Assembly: GCA_035649575.1 (NCBI GenBank)
Contig: DASRJH010000236.1
Span: 1-51,555, forward strand
Direction: 5' to 3'
Origin: DASVAL01 sp035649575
GTDB lineage: Bacteria > Planctomycetota > UBA1135 > UBA2386
DNA: 51,555 bases
Shown: positions 7,191 to 15,896 of the stretch, piece by piece
Numbering within the stretch: the stretch's first letter is position 1
How the letters are laid out: each line of letters begins with the position of its first letter
Notes under the pieces: model-generated
Told to the model about the DNA's origin: nothing
Database searches by the model: none
What the model saw: the letters and a program-made list of their open reading frames with translations, nothing else
Position numbers and translations under genes: made by a program

Positions 7191-8426
7191 TCAGACCACG
7201 ACCTTGGGCAGCCGCGCGTTGAACTTGCTGATCATCCGGAAGAAGCGCATCCCGCAACGCTCGGCCACCGCGTGCGGCGCGATCGCCGCGTCGTCGGGAC
7301 CGATCAGCGTCGCCACGTCGCCGACGGCCACGGTGTTCTCGGCGCCGATCTCGACGATCGTGTGCGTGCTGCTGATCATCGCCACGATCGGATAGAGCCG
7401 GCCGCGGATCAGCACCTGGCAGGTGCCGGCCGCGCTCGCCGGCAGACCATCGGTGTGGCCGACCGGCAACAGCGCGATCCAGGTCGGCTGCTTCGCGACG
7501 TAGCTGCGCCCGAAGCTCGCGCTGTCGCCGGGTCCGAACCGTTCGAGCCGGGCCACTCGCGCACACAACCGGAACACGGTGCGCAGTTCGGGCTTCGGCA
7601 CGACTGCGGGCCCATCGGGCATGTTGCCGAACAGCAGGTTGCCCGTGCGCACGAGATCGAACCGCGCCTCGGGCAGGTTCACGACCGCGAACGAAGGCGA
7701 AGCGTGCAAGGTGCCGACGGCAAGCCCGGCCGCCCGAGCTTCGCTGGCGAAAGCCCGGAAGCGCGCAACCTGCTGGCGGTCGAAGGCGAGGTCCTCGGTG
7801 GTCATCATGTAGGTGCCGAGGACGCGCACGCCGTCGCTGCGGCAGAGCCGTTCGAGCCAGGGCCGGGCCCGCGGCAGTGGCATGCCCTCGCGGCCCATGC
7901 CCGCGTCGAGATACGCATGCACCCCCACGGGCCGGCCGAGCCGCTGCGCCGCACGCTCCACGCGTTCGGGTGCGTCGTCGAGCCATACCGTCGGCCAGGC
8001 GTCGTTACGCGCCAGTTCTTCGATCTCGCCGGCACTGGTCTCGGCCATGTTCAGGATCGGCTTCTGCACGCCTGCATCCCGCAGCGCGTGCACCTCGGCC
8101 ACGCGGACCGTGGCGAGCCCCACGACCCCCGGGCAAGCGGCCACGATCGGCCCGACGACCTGATCGCCGAGGCCGTAGGCGTTGTTCTTGATCACGGCGA
8201 GGATCGGCGTGCCGCCGGCCAGCTTCGCCGTCTCGCGCACGTTGTGGCGGAATGCGTCGGCGACGATCTCGAGCCACGGGTCGAAACCGTCGCCGGGCCC
8301 GGGCCGCAGTGCGCGGGCCGAGGCCGGTGCGGCGCAGGCCGGCAGGACCAGCGCAGGGGCCGTAGCAGCGCACGTCGCGAGGAAGCAACGGCGTGTGACC
8401 GGGATGCGGGCAGAGCGCTCGGCCAT
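7191..8426 (-). CDS. Exported alanine racemase-like PLP (fold III) protein
   Basis: 411 residues. ATG 8426 has a strong GGAGGAG site. A twin-arginine-like leader (TRRCFLATCA) with LPAC suggests export, possibly as a lipoprotein. The alanine-racemase N-terminal barrel is present with the PLP lysine Lys80 in ILAVIKNNAYGLG and DAGMGREG. The C-terminal domain follows (SFGRSYVA, LLPVGHTDGL). In alanine racemases the GYADG tyrosine is the second catalytic base; here that position is His324. The usual C-terminal SMDM is SSTHT. It may be a periplasmic broad-specificity racemase or a PLP protein with changed chemistry. The call to the superfamily is secure and to alanine as substrate is not. Confidence 0.8.
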   Translation of the reverse strand: MAERSARIPVTRRCFLATCAATAPALVLPACAAPASARALRPGPGDGFDPWLEIVADAFRHNVRETAKLAGGTPILAVIKNNAYGLGDQVVGPIVAACPGVVGLATVRVAEVHALRDAGVQKPILNMAETSAGEIEELARNDAWPTVWLDDAPERVERAAQRLGRPVGVHAYLDAGMGREGMPLPRARPWLERLCRSDGVRVLGTYMMTTEDLAFDRQQVARFRAFASEARAAGLAVGTLHASPSFAVVNLPEARFDLVRTGNLLFGNMPDGPAVVPKPELRTVFRLCARVARLERFGPGDSASFGRSYVAKQPTWIALLPVGHTDGLPASAAGTCQVLIRGRLYPIVAMISSTHTIVEIGAENTVAVGDVATLIGPDDAAIAPHAVAERCGMRFFRMISKFNARLPKVVV

Positions 8427-8468
8427 GGGCTCCTCCAGAGCACGGGGACCGGCGCGACTGTAGAGCGG

Positions 8469-11400
8469 TCACCGCACGCGCGCCAACACGCGGCTCTGCC
8501 CGCCGCCTTCGGGCTGCACTTCGACGACGGCCCCGATGCGCTCGGCGATCCCGTCGACGTGCGAGATCACGCCGACCTGACAACCACCCGCCTGCAGCGT
8601 GTCGAGCGCGCCGAGCGCCTGCTCGAGGTGCTGCGCGTCGAGCGTGCCGAAGCCCTCGTCGAGGAACAGCGTCTCGACGCGCGAACGCGGGGCCGCCAGC
8701 GTCGCGAGCGCGAGCGCGAGGGCAAGCGACACGAGGAACGTCTCGCCGCCCGACAGGCTTTGCAGACTGCGGCGCGTACCGCCGAGGTCGAGGTCGATCA
8801 CGACGAAGTCCATCTCGCCGCCGGGGTTCTTGTGCAGCCGGTAGCGCCGCGCGAGTTCGGAGAGCCGCCGGTTCGCTTCGGTCAGCAGCAGTTCGAGCGT
8901 GAGGCCCTGCGCGAACACGGCGAACGCATCGCCGCCGCTGCTGCCGATCAGCTCGTCGAGCGCGCGCCACACGGCCAGCGCCTGCTCGATGGCCTCGATG
9001 CGCGGCGCGAGCTCGTCGCGTTGCCGCCGCAACAGGTCGTCTGCCGCGAGCGTCGTGCGCACGTCGGTCAACTGCGCATCGACGCGCGCTCGCGCCGTGC
9101 GCGCATCGTCCCAGGCCTGGGCCGCGTCGGCCTCTTCGATCGCCGGCCGGTTGCTGCCCTCGTGCTGCTTCCGCATCTGGGCACAAGTCTGCACCACGGC
9201 GCGCAGATGGACGACCTGCTCGTCGAGCTTGCGCAGTGCGTCGGCCTCCTCGCGCACCCAGCCGGCACCCAAGGTCGTGACCTCGCGCACGTCGTCGCCG
9301 CGCACGGGCAGACCCTGCAGCGCCTTTTCGAACGTTGCCTCGGCCGCGGCGAGCTCCATCTGCAAGCGCGCGGCGTCCGCAGCGGCCGCGACCTTCGCCG
9401 CGGCCGCTTCGTCAGCTGCTTTCTCGAGCAACGCTCGCTGCTGTTCGACGAGTGCAAGCGACCGCAGTTGCGCGAGCGCTTGCTCGCCGGCCGCGCGCAC
9501 GTGCTCGGACCAATCGGCGATGCCTGAAAAAGCCGGCGCGAGTCTCGCCGCGATCTCCGCGAGCGCCGTCTTTCGACGCGCGTTCTCGGCCGTGGCCACG
9601 TCGAGCACGTGCCGCGCCGCCACGGCTGCGTCCTTCTGCGCCTGCCATCGCGCGCTCTCGGCCTCGTGCTGCTCGGCGACGCGCCGTTCGGCGGCCAAGG
9701 CCTCGTCGTGGGCCGCGCGCGCCGCGTCCGCGGCATTCGAGAGCCGTTCGAAGTCGGCCTCGCGGCTCGCCAGATCCTCTGCCTCGCGCGCGATCCACGA
9801 CGAGGCTGCCGCGACATCCATGCTCGCGCGCTGCTCGCCGGCAACGAGCGCCCACGCGAGGTGCGCGGCCTGCTCCGCGGCCGTCGCCGCGGTGAGCGCG
9901 CGTTCGGCGAGCGTGTGCGCGCGTTCGGCCTCGACACGCGCCAGCTCGCGCTGCGCAACGCGCTGTCGCGCCTCGTCGAAGTCCGCTTCGGCGCGGGCCA
10001 CGGCGGCCTGCGCGGCCGCCAGCTCGGAGTCGCTGGCCTCGATCGGCGCCGGATGCTCGGGCGCGCCACACAGCGGGCACGGAACGCCGTCCTCGAGCAC
10101 GTGGCGGAACTGCATCAAGTCGACGCGTGTGCGCACCGCATCGTTGCGTGCCCGCGCCGCCAGCAGCGCCTGCTCGGTGTCGTCGCGACGCGCGACGAGA
10201 TCCTCGAAACCGGCCGCAGCCGCTTCGCGCTCTTGCAGCTTCCGCTGAGACGCGGCTGTTGCATCGACGAGCTCACGGCAACGCGCCTGCCACTCGACGA
10301 ACCGATCTTGCCGCGCTCGCGCGACGCTGCGCGCACCGGCCAGCTGCTGGCGGACCGTCGCGAGCTCCGCGAACTCGGAAGCCGTGGCCGCGGCACGCGC
10401 AGTCCGCGTGACCTGCTGTGCCTGTTCGAGGGACTGCTTCTTCTCCGCCACGGCGCGCTCTGCGCTCGCGACGCCGGCCATGGCGGCCGCAGCGTGCTGC
10501 CGCGCGCGCGGCAACTGCGCCTCGCTCTGCTGCAGGTCGCGCAACGCCGACGACCACTGTTGCAACGTGTCGGCCCAGCGGTCGAACTCGCGCACGATCG
10601 GGGGCACCGAGGCCGGTGCGGCCCCTCGTCGCCACGCCGCGAGCTCGTCGAGCAGGCGCTGCTCGACCGCAGCCTCGTCCTGCTCTGCCTCTCGAGAGGC
10701 CCGTTCAGCGGCTGCGAGTCTCTCGCTGCCACGCGTCATGGCAGCCTGACAAGCCGACACGATCTCGAGACGCGGCACGAGCGGCAGCGCCTGTTGCAGA
10801 CGCGCATGGCGCTCTTTTCGCGCAACCGCCGCCGCGACGGTCTCGACGGCGGTCTGCAGCGCCACGCAGGCCTCGTTCTCGCGCTGGCGCAGCCGCGTCG
10901 CGGCCTGATACCACTGCACGTAGCCCTGCGCGATCTCGATGCCGAGCTGACACGTCTTCGACTCCTGCTCGAGGTCGCGCACGCGATCGACGAGCGCCCG
11001 CCGCTCGGCGTCGCCGAGCAGCACCTGCGCGTTTCCCTGCGCGACGAGCGCTGCGAGCTCGGTCTCGCGCCGCTTGCAGGCCTCGTGTGCGGCGCGGGAC
11101 AGCTTGCGATAGACGTCGGCTCCGGTCAGGTTCTCGAGCAGCTTCGCGCGTTCGTCCGGCGACGCGCGCAGGAACGCGGCGAAATCTCCCTGCGCGAGCA
11201 ACACCGAGCGGCAGAACTGGCCGAAGTCGAGGCCGAGCCGCGCTTCGATCGCCGCCAACACCTCGGTCTTGCGACCACCCGCGACGAGCACCGAGCGATC
11301 GAGGTCGACGAGCGTCATCTCCTGTTCCTGCACCCGGCCATCGGGGCGGCGCCGGGCCCGGCGCACGGTCCAGCGCGCGCGGTAGCGCACGCCGTCGCGA

Positions 11401-11708
11401 CCCGTGAAGTCCGCCTCGGCATGGCCTTCCGCGGCGTCGCGACGCAACAGCGAACGCGGGTCGCTGCTGCGCAGCCAGTCGCCGGCAGGTTCGCTGTCCT
11501 CCCCGACGAGCACGCCGCCGCGGCCCGACAACCGCGGGGTGCGATCGAACAACGCGAGGCAGAGCGCGTCGAGCAGCGTGCTCTTGCCGGCGCCGACCGG
11601 CCCCGTGATCGCGAACAGGCCGACGGCGAGAGGGCCGTTCACGAAGTCGACTTCGAACGAACGCTGCAGGCTCGCGAGGTTGCGGCCCCGGATCGCGAGG
11701 ATCCTCAC
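8469..11708 (-). CDS. sbcC: Exonuclease subunit SbcC (Rad50-like SMC ATPase)
   Basis: 1079 residues. Walker A GPVGAGKST lies at 36-44. Two long coiled coils flank the zinc-hook CPLCG near residue 543. The C-terminal ABC signature LSGGETFLVSLALALA and Walker B TLFLDEGFGTLD are intact. SbcC with SbcD opens hairpins and trims double-strand ends in the cytoplasm. GTG 11708 overlaps the sbcD stop by 4 nt, so the two are translationally coupled. Length is usual for the family. Very long frames on the opposite strand are GC-driven shadows. Confidence 0.95.
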   Translation of the reverse strand: MRILAIRGRNLASLQRSFEVDFVNGPLAVGLFAITGPVGAGKSTLLDALCLALFDRTPRLSGRGGVLVGEDSEPAGDWLRSSDPRSLLRRDAAEGHAEADFTGRDGVRYRARWTVRRARRRPDGRVQEQEMTLVDLDRSVLVAGGRKTEVLAAIEARLGLDFGQFCRSVLLAQGDFAAFLRASPDERAKLLENLTGADVYRKLSRAAHEACKRRETELAALVAQGNAQVLLGDAERRALVDRVRDLEQESKTCQLGIEIAQGYVQWYQAATRLRQRENEACVALQTAVETVAAAVARKERHARLQQALPLVPRLEIVSACQAAMTRGSERLAAAERASREAEQDEAAVEQRLLDELAAWRRGAAPASVPPIVREFDRWADTLQQWSSALRDLQQSEAQLPRARQHAAAAMAGVASAERAVAEKKQSLEQAQQVTRTARAAATASEFAELATVRQQLAGARSVARARQDRFVEWQARCRELVDATAASQRKLQEREAAAAGFEDLVARRDDTEQALLAARARNDAVRTRVDLMQFRHVLEDGVPCPLCGAPEHPAPIEASDSELAAAQAAVARAEADFDEARQRVAQRELARVEAERAHTLAERALTAATAAEQAAHLAWALVAGEQRASMDVAAASSWIAREAEDLASREADFERLSNAADAARAAHDEALAAERRVAEQHEAESARWQAQKDAAVAARHVLDVATAENARRKTALAEIAARLAPAFSGIADWSEHVRAAGEQALAQLRSLALVEQQRALLEKAADEAAAAKVAAAADAARLQMELAAAEATFEKALQGLPVRGDDVREVTTLGAGWVREEADALRKLDEQVVHLRAVVQTCAQMRKQHEGSNRPAIEEADAAQAWDDARTARARVDAQLTDVRTTLAADDLLRRQRDELAPRIEAIEQALAVWRALDELIGSSGGDAFAVFAQGLTLELLLTEANRRLSELARRYRLHKNPGGEMDFVVIDLDLGGTRRSLQSLSGGETFLVSLALALALATLAAPRSRVETLFLDEGFGTLDAQHLEQALGALDTLQAGGCQVGVISHVDGIAERIGAVVEVQPEGGGQSRVLARVR

Positions 11709-13039
11709 GGCGCATCTCCGTGCTGCACCGCGTCGAGCAGCTCGCGGAACGCCGCGAGCAGCGGCTCGGGCACGGGGCCCGCGTGATCGCGACGGTAGCG
11801 GCGCACGAACACCTGCTCGGGAAGCAGCGAGGCGAGCTCGGCAGCACGTTCGCCCGATCGGGTCTCGCTGCCCGTCAGCACGACATCGACGCGCACGAGA
11901 CGCGCGTTCTTGTCCGCGATGAGACGCGCGATGCGTTCGCCGAGGTGCGGCGACGGCTGCGGCAGGCGCACCGCGACTTCGACGAACGGGCGCAGCTCTT
12001 CGGGCTCTGCCGCATCGCGCGGCGGCAGCGCGGCGACCGCGGCCAAGGCCGCATCGGGCTCGAGCTCACCATGCTCCGGGATGCGCACGAGCGGCACGAG
12101 GCGCGGCACGCGCAAGGACCACACCTTGCGCAGCCGTTCGCCTTCGAGGTCGGCGAACACGACGTGGTGCGCGTGCAGCCGCTCGGGCATCGAAAGCGGG
12201 ATCGGCGACCCGCTGTAGCGCACGTGGTCGTGCCCCGCGAGCGCCTGCGGGCGGTGCAGGTGTCCGAGCGCCACGTAGGTGCAGTCGGGCGGGAACAGGT
12301 CGAGCGGCAGCGCGTGCTGGTTGCCGCCGAGCACCTTGCGTTCACTGAGCTCACTGAGTGCACCGCCGACGAGGTAGCCGTGGGCCATCACGACGAGCGC
12401 CTGGCCCGGCTCCAGCGCCGCGCGGGCCGCCGCGAACAGTTCGACGTGCAGTGCGCGCATGCCCCCAATGAGCGGGTCGCCTTCGAGGGGGTCGGCCTCG
12501 CCTTCGGCCGGCGCGTCGCCGGGGCGCGGCAACACGTAGTCACCCCTGCCGGCCGCCGCCGGCTCCGGTGTTCGCGGCGGCACGAGCGCCATCACGTCGC
12601 TGCTGCGCAGGAACGGGATGGCCACGCAGAGCGCGCGCACTTCGCCACCCGCGTCGCGCAACGGCACCAACAGATCCTCGGTCACGAGCTGGCCCGCCGC
12701 GTTGCGCGCGACGCCGCCGATCACGCGGACGCCGATCGTCGCGAGCAGGTCGCGCGGCGCTTCGAGCCTCGAGGCGCTGTCGTGGTTGCCCGCGATGACG
12801 ACCACCTGCAGGTGCGGCCGCGCGCGACGCACCTGGTCGAGGAACTGGAACCACATGCGCCACGCGGCCGGCGGCGGGTTGCTGCTGTCGAAGACGTCGC
12901 CCGCGATCAACAGCGCATCGACCTCTCGCTCGACGACCGTCTGCACGAGCCAGCGCAGGAAGTGTGCGTGCTCGGCCTCCCTCGCGTGATCGCGCAAGGT
13001 GTGTCCCAGATGCCAGTCTGCGGTGTGCAGGATGCGCAT
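11705..13039 (-). CDS. sbcD: Exonuclease subunit SbcD (Mre11-like nuclease)
   Basis: 444 residues from ATG 13039, which gives the canonical start MRILHTADWHLGH. Metal-binding motifs of the phosphoesterase fold are all present: ADWHLG, AGDVFD, GNHDS, MAHGY and GHLHRPQ. The C-terminal capping region is less conserved. It is the nuclease partner of SbcC, encoded immediately upstream with a 4-nt overlap. The upstream frame extension to 13216 lacks any conserved motif and is not used. Confidence 0.93.
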   Translation of the reverse strand: MRILHTADWHLGHTLRDHAREAEHAHFLRWLVQTVVEREVDALLIAGDVFDSSNPPPAAWRMWFQFLDQVRRARPHLQVVVIAGNHDSASRLEAPRDLLATIGVRVIGGVARNAAGQLVTEDLLVPLRDAGGEVRALCVAIPFLRSSDVMALVPPRTPEPAAAGRGDYVLPRPGDAPAEGEADPLEGDPLIGGMRALHVELFAAARAALEPGQALVVMAHGYLVGGALSELSERKVLGGNQHALPLDLFPPDCTYVALGHLHRPQALAGHDHVRYSGSPIPLSMPERLHAHHVVFADLEGERLRKVWSLRVPRLVPLVRIPEHGELEPDAALAAVAALPPRDAAEPEELRPFVEVAVRLPQPSPHLGERIARLIADKNARLVRVDVVLTGSETRSGERAAELASLLPEQVFVRRYRRDHAGPVPEPLLAAFRELLDAVQHGDAP

Positions 13040-13147
13040 ACAGCCCAGGCACCGCCCGGTGCCCGATGTCGACGGTAGCACCGAGGGGGCGCAGAATCGC
13101 CGGGCCCGCCCCTGGTTTCGCGCGCACCGCATTGCGATCCTCAGGGC

Positions 13148-14068
13148 ATGAAGCACGGAGCCAGCATCGGCGTCCTGTTCGCGTTCGCCGCGTGCGTCGG
13201 CAAGCCGGCACCCCACGGCGATTACGCGGCTGACCCCGCGCTGCTGGCCGAAGTGAAACGCGCGATCGCCGAGCTAGGTCCGGGCACGCGCGCGGCGATC
13301 TGGCTATCCCCCCCTCGAGGCGAACCGCTGCTCGCCATCAACGCCGACGAACCGATGCCGGTGGCCAGCGCGATCAAGGTCGGTTACCTCGTCGAGCTCT
13401 TCGCTTCGCTGCCCGACGGCCTCGACCTGCCCTTGCCGAACGCCGCCGCCATGCTCGCCAACGAGAAGCACCCGGCCGTCGCCCACTTCTCGCCAACACA
13501 GCGCGCGACCGCCGAGAAGGCGCTCGGCAACGCGAGCGTGCGCCGCATCGGAGAGGCCATGATCACCGGCAAGGGAGTCGACAATGCGACCTACAACCTT
13601 GCGGCCAACCTCGTCACTGCCCACTTCGGCGGACCCACGTGGCTGGAGGCAAAGCTGCACGCGCGCGATCCCGCCTGGCAGGGCCTGCACGTACGTCGCT
13701 ACATGCTGGCCGATCGCAAGGTGAACGGCGACAACACGGCGACGGCGCGCTCGCTGGCGGCCGTGCACAGCGACCTGGCACGCGCTGCAGTTCCCGGCGT
13801 CGCCGCCCGCACCGTCGCCGCCGCGCGCGCCATCCTGGCCCGGCCCGCCGACGCCGCCGGCCTGGCCGTCTTCGCCAAAGGTGGCTCGCTCGACAGCGAC
13901 CCCATCACACGCGTCGAAGCAGGCTGGCACGAGGGCCCCGACCACGTGCTCGTCCACGTCGTCATGCTGGCTCAGGACAACCTGCCCCCCACCGACCGCT
14001 CTACCGCGGGTCAGCGCCTCGGCAATGCCGCTCGCTCCATCGAGGCCATGCTCGTGAAAGGGCGCTGA
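13148..14068 (+). CDS. Class A beta-lactamase-like serine hydrolase, lipoprotein
   Basis: 306 residues. A short leader with AFAAC suggests a lipoprotein. The serine-hydrolase motifs are S74-A-I-K77 (after PVA), V144-D-N (in place of S-D-N) and K244-G-G. Order and spacing fit class A beta-lactamases and related D,D-peptidases. Replacement of the SDN serine and no clear omega-loop glutamate argue against an efficient lactamase; a peptidoglycan-acting or unknown esterase role is possible. It is divergent from sbcD with 108 nt between starts and precedes the 40-bp repeat array. Confidence 0.75.
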   Translation: MKHGASIGVLFAFAACVGKPAPHGDYAADPALLAEVKRAIAELGPGTRAAIWLSPPRGEPLLAINADEPMPVASAIKVGYLVELFASLPDGLDLPLPNAAAMLANEKHPAVAHFSPTQRATAEKALGNASVRRIGEAMITGKGVDNATYNLAANLVTAHFGGPTWLEAKLHARDPAWQGLHVRRYMLADRKVNGDNTATARSLAAVHSDLARAAVPGVAARTVAAARAILARPADAAGLAVFAKGGSLDSDPITRVEAGWHEGPDHVLVHVVMLAQDNLPPTDRSTAGQRLGNAARSIEAMLVKGR

Positions 14069-14075
14069 TCACACG

Positions 14076-14305
14076 CCCGACGCCGCAGCGAGGGCATGCC
14101 CGCAAAGACCAGCCGATTGCCCGCCGCCACAGCGAGGATGCCCGTAGACCAGCTGATTGCTCGACGCCCCAGCGGGGATGCCCGTAGACCAGCTGATTGC
14201 TCGCCGCCACAGCGAGGATGCCCCTAGACCAGCTGATTGCTCGACGCCGCGGCGGGGATGCCCATAGACCAGCTGATTGCTCGACGCCGCAGCGGGGCTG
14301 GCTGC
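14076..14305. repeat. 40-bp tandem direct repeat array
   Basis: Five near-identical 40-bp units start at 14106, 14146, 14186, 14226 and 14266, with a degenerate partial unit just before. Each contains AGACCAGCTGATTGCTCG followed by CGCC..CAGCGGGGATGCCC. Units differ at only a few positions and alternate between GAGG and GGGG versions. There are no spacers, so it is not CRISPR. The 40-bp period is not a multiple of three, so it is not a protein repeat. It lies immediately after the stop of the lactamase-like gene. Confidence 0.9.
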
Positions 14306-14353
14306 GTTCCTCGCCGTTGTTATTTCCCCGCGTTGCGGCGTCGGAGCATGACG

Positions 14354-14420
14354 TAAGCCTGGAGCCTGGTCGCCTCGCAGAGGCGACCAGGCATACAGGC
14401 CGACCAGGCATACAGGCTTA
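14354..14420 (-). terminator. Strong nested hairpin downstream of the gene at 14418-15530
   Basis: An inner 13-bp perfect stem with a 3-nt loop (14364-14376 with 14380-14392, GCCTGGTCGCCTC) sits inside an outer 8-bp pairing (14354-14361 with 14413-14420). The outer arm overlaps the stop codon of the minus-strand gene. A short direct repeat, GACCAGGCATACAGGC, also occurs here. There is no T run, but the position and stem strength suggest transcription termination between the convergent units. Confidence 0.6.
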
Positions 14421-15530
14421 GTTCCCGTAGCCGACGGTGACCGAGGTGCCGTTGCTCGAAGCGAAGCCGAACGGATTCGCGAGCGACAGAGACACCGACT
14501 GCGCCGCCAGCAGGGTGCCGACGATCGACGGGCTGGGCGGGATCGCCAGCACGAAGTCGCTGACGCCAGCGGAAACCGGCCCGCTCGTGAGCAAGCCGAT
14601 GTTGAGGCTCGTGTATGCGAAGCACCCCGTCATGCCCAGGAAGTCCAGCGGGATGCCAGGATTGATCACCGTGCCACCGAAGCCGACCAAGGCAATGGGC
14701 GAGACGACCGGGATGCTCGACGTCCTCAGCGTGAAGTTGCTGTTGCCTAGCGTCGGCAGGCCAACGGCCGTGAGCGCGAGGCCGTCACAACCCGTACCGT
14801 AGTTCGCCGTCGCCCCGCAGTTCGCCGGCGCGCCCAGCAGCGTGTAGGTGTAGCCGGGCACCGTGGGGACCATCAGCAACGTGTTGTTGGCCATGTCGAA
14901 CGTGTTGGCAACGACCCAGTTCTCGTAGGTCGTGTCCGTGACGGTCGCGCCGCCAGCCGAGAGATCGACCTGCCCCGGCAGCGCTGCGCCACCGGCAGGG
15001 GTGATGCCCGCAATGCCGTTGTCGGACACGCCGCCGAACGTCGAGTTGTTCGTGACGCCGGGGCCATAGGTGAAGCGGACCATGCCGCTCGGATACAACG
15101 TCATCTGCAAGGTGAAGAGCACCAGTGGGGTGACGAAGTAGCACTCGGCATTCTTCCAAGTGACCACGCACTGGGTCGGAGAGCTCTTGATGAAGATCTC
15201 GCCGTTCGGCTCGACGATGTCCGCATACAGCGCGCAGATCTTCGGTGGGCCGGCCATGAAGTTGGCCGTCGTCGGGGTGTAGAGCGTCGAGACGGCCGGG
15301 GGAGCCGGGACGCCGGCGTTGGACAAGGTCACGAAGGCGTGCGTGGTGACGTGGATGTCCGTGTAGTTCACGCCGCCCAACGGGAAGGGGAAACCAATCG
15401 GCTGGATCGGGAAGATGACGTCGTACGTGGCGCCACCGAGCTTCGTGCCGAAATCACCGTCGAAGCAGTTCTGGGCCAAAGCGACGGGTGACGAGACCAC
15501 CAATGCGAGAGAGATGAGTAGCTTGTTCAT
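14418..15530 (-). CDS. Secreted protein with the shared C-terminal module
   Basis: 370 residues with a signal peptide ending at ALAQ. Residues 20-220 form a beta-rich domain beginning FPIQPIGFPFPLGG and containing VTWKNAECY and MVRFTYGPG, resembling nidogen-like or phage-tail-like extracellular beta domains. That match is uncertain. Residues about 245-370 carry the module shared with the kelch proteins in this window: YGTGCDG, PLDFLGMTGC, PPSPSIVGTLL, and a terminal SSNGTSVTVGYG. It is probably extracellular or cell-surface. It is transcribed alone and followed by a strong hairpin. Confidence 0.75.
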   Translation of the reverse strand: MNKLLISLALVVSSPVALAQNCFDGDFGTKLGGATYDVIFPIQPIGFPFPLGGVNYTDIHVTTHAFVTLSNAGVPAPPAVSTLYTPTTANFMAGPPKICALYADIVEPNGEIFIKSSPTQCVVTWKNAECYFVTPLVLFTLQMTLYPSGMVRFTYGPGVTNNSTFGGVSDNGIAGITPAGGAALPGQVDLSAGGATVTDTTYENWVVANTFDMANNTLLMVPTVPGYTYTLLGAPANCGATANYGTGCDGLALTAVGLPTLGNSNFTLRTSSIPVVSPIALVGFGGTVINPGIPLDFLGMTGCFAYTSLNIGLLTSGPVSAGVSDFVLAIPPSPSIVGTLLAAQSVSLSLANPFGFASSNGTSVTVGYGN

Positions 15531-15577
15531 GGGATCGGAAAGAAGGACCCGGACGGGGGAAGTACCGGATGGGAACG

Positions 15578-15592
15578 AGTGTTCGGAACACT
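15578..15592. promoter_or_regulatory. 7-bp inverted repeat upstream of the secreted-protein gene
   Basis: AGTGTTC-G-GAACACT lies 48 nt upstream of the start at 15530. It could be an operator, but no regulator gene is adjacent. The remainder of the 15531-15896 gap (366 bp) shows no gene, tRNA or repeat that I recognise. Confidence 0.3.
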
Positions 15593-15896
15593 AGCGGCCT
15601 GATCTGACGATGGCACCCCCCGTGACGGATCCGTTGCAGGGTAGAAATCACAATGGAGCGCCAATGGGCGGTTTCGTGGCAACGCTGTCACGGTCCCTTC
15701 GCATTGCCACGTACGGTGCGGCGTCGACAGCCACGGCGTGTGGCGGAGCCCGGGATCCGACCCGCGGCCGGGGAGTGGAACGACCGCGGGCGCATGTGAG
15801 CTCAAAACCCTGCCGCTGCGCGACTTGGCCCGAGGAGTGTTCGGCGCAGAACAAGCCGAGTGCGCCTGGCCCGAGCGAACGGCTACCCTTCTCCCC

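Noticed and set aside
9609..11786. 725-codon plus-strand frame opposite sbcC
   Set aside because: SbcC motifs on the minus strand are unambiguous and this frame has no domain signature.
14106..14305. CRISPR array
   Set aside because: The repeats are contiguous 40-bp units with no unique spacers, and no cas genes are in the window.
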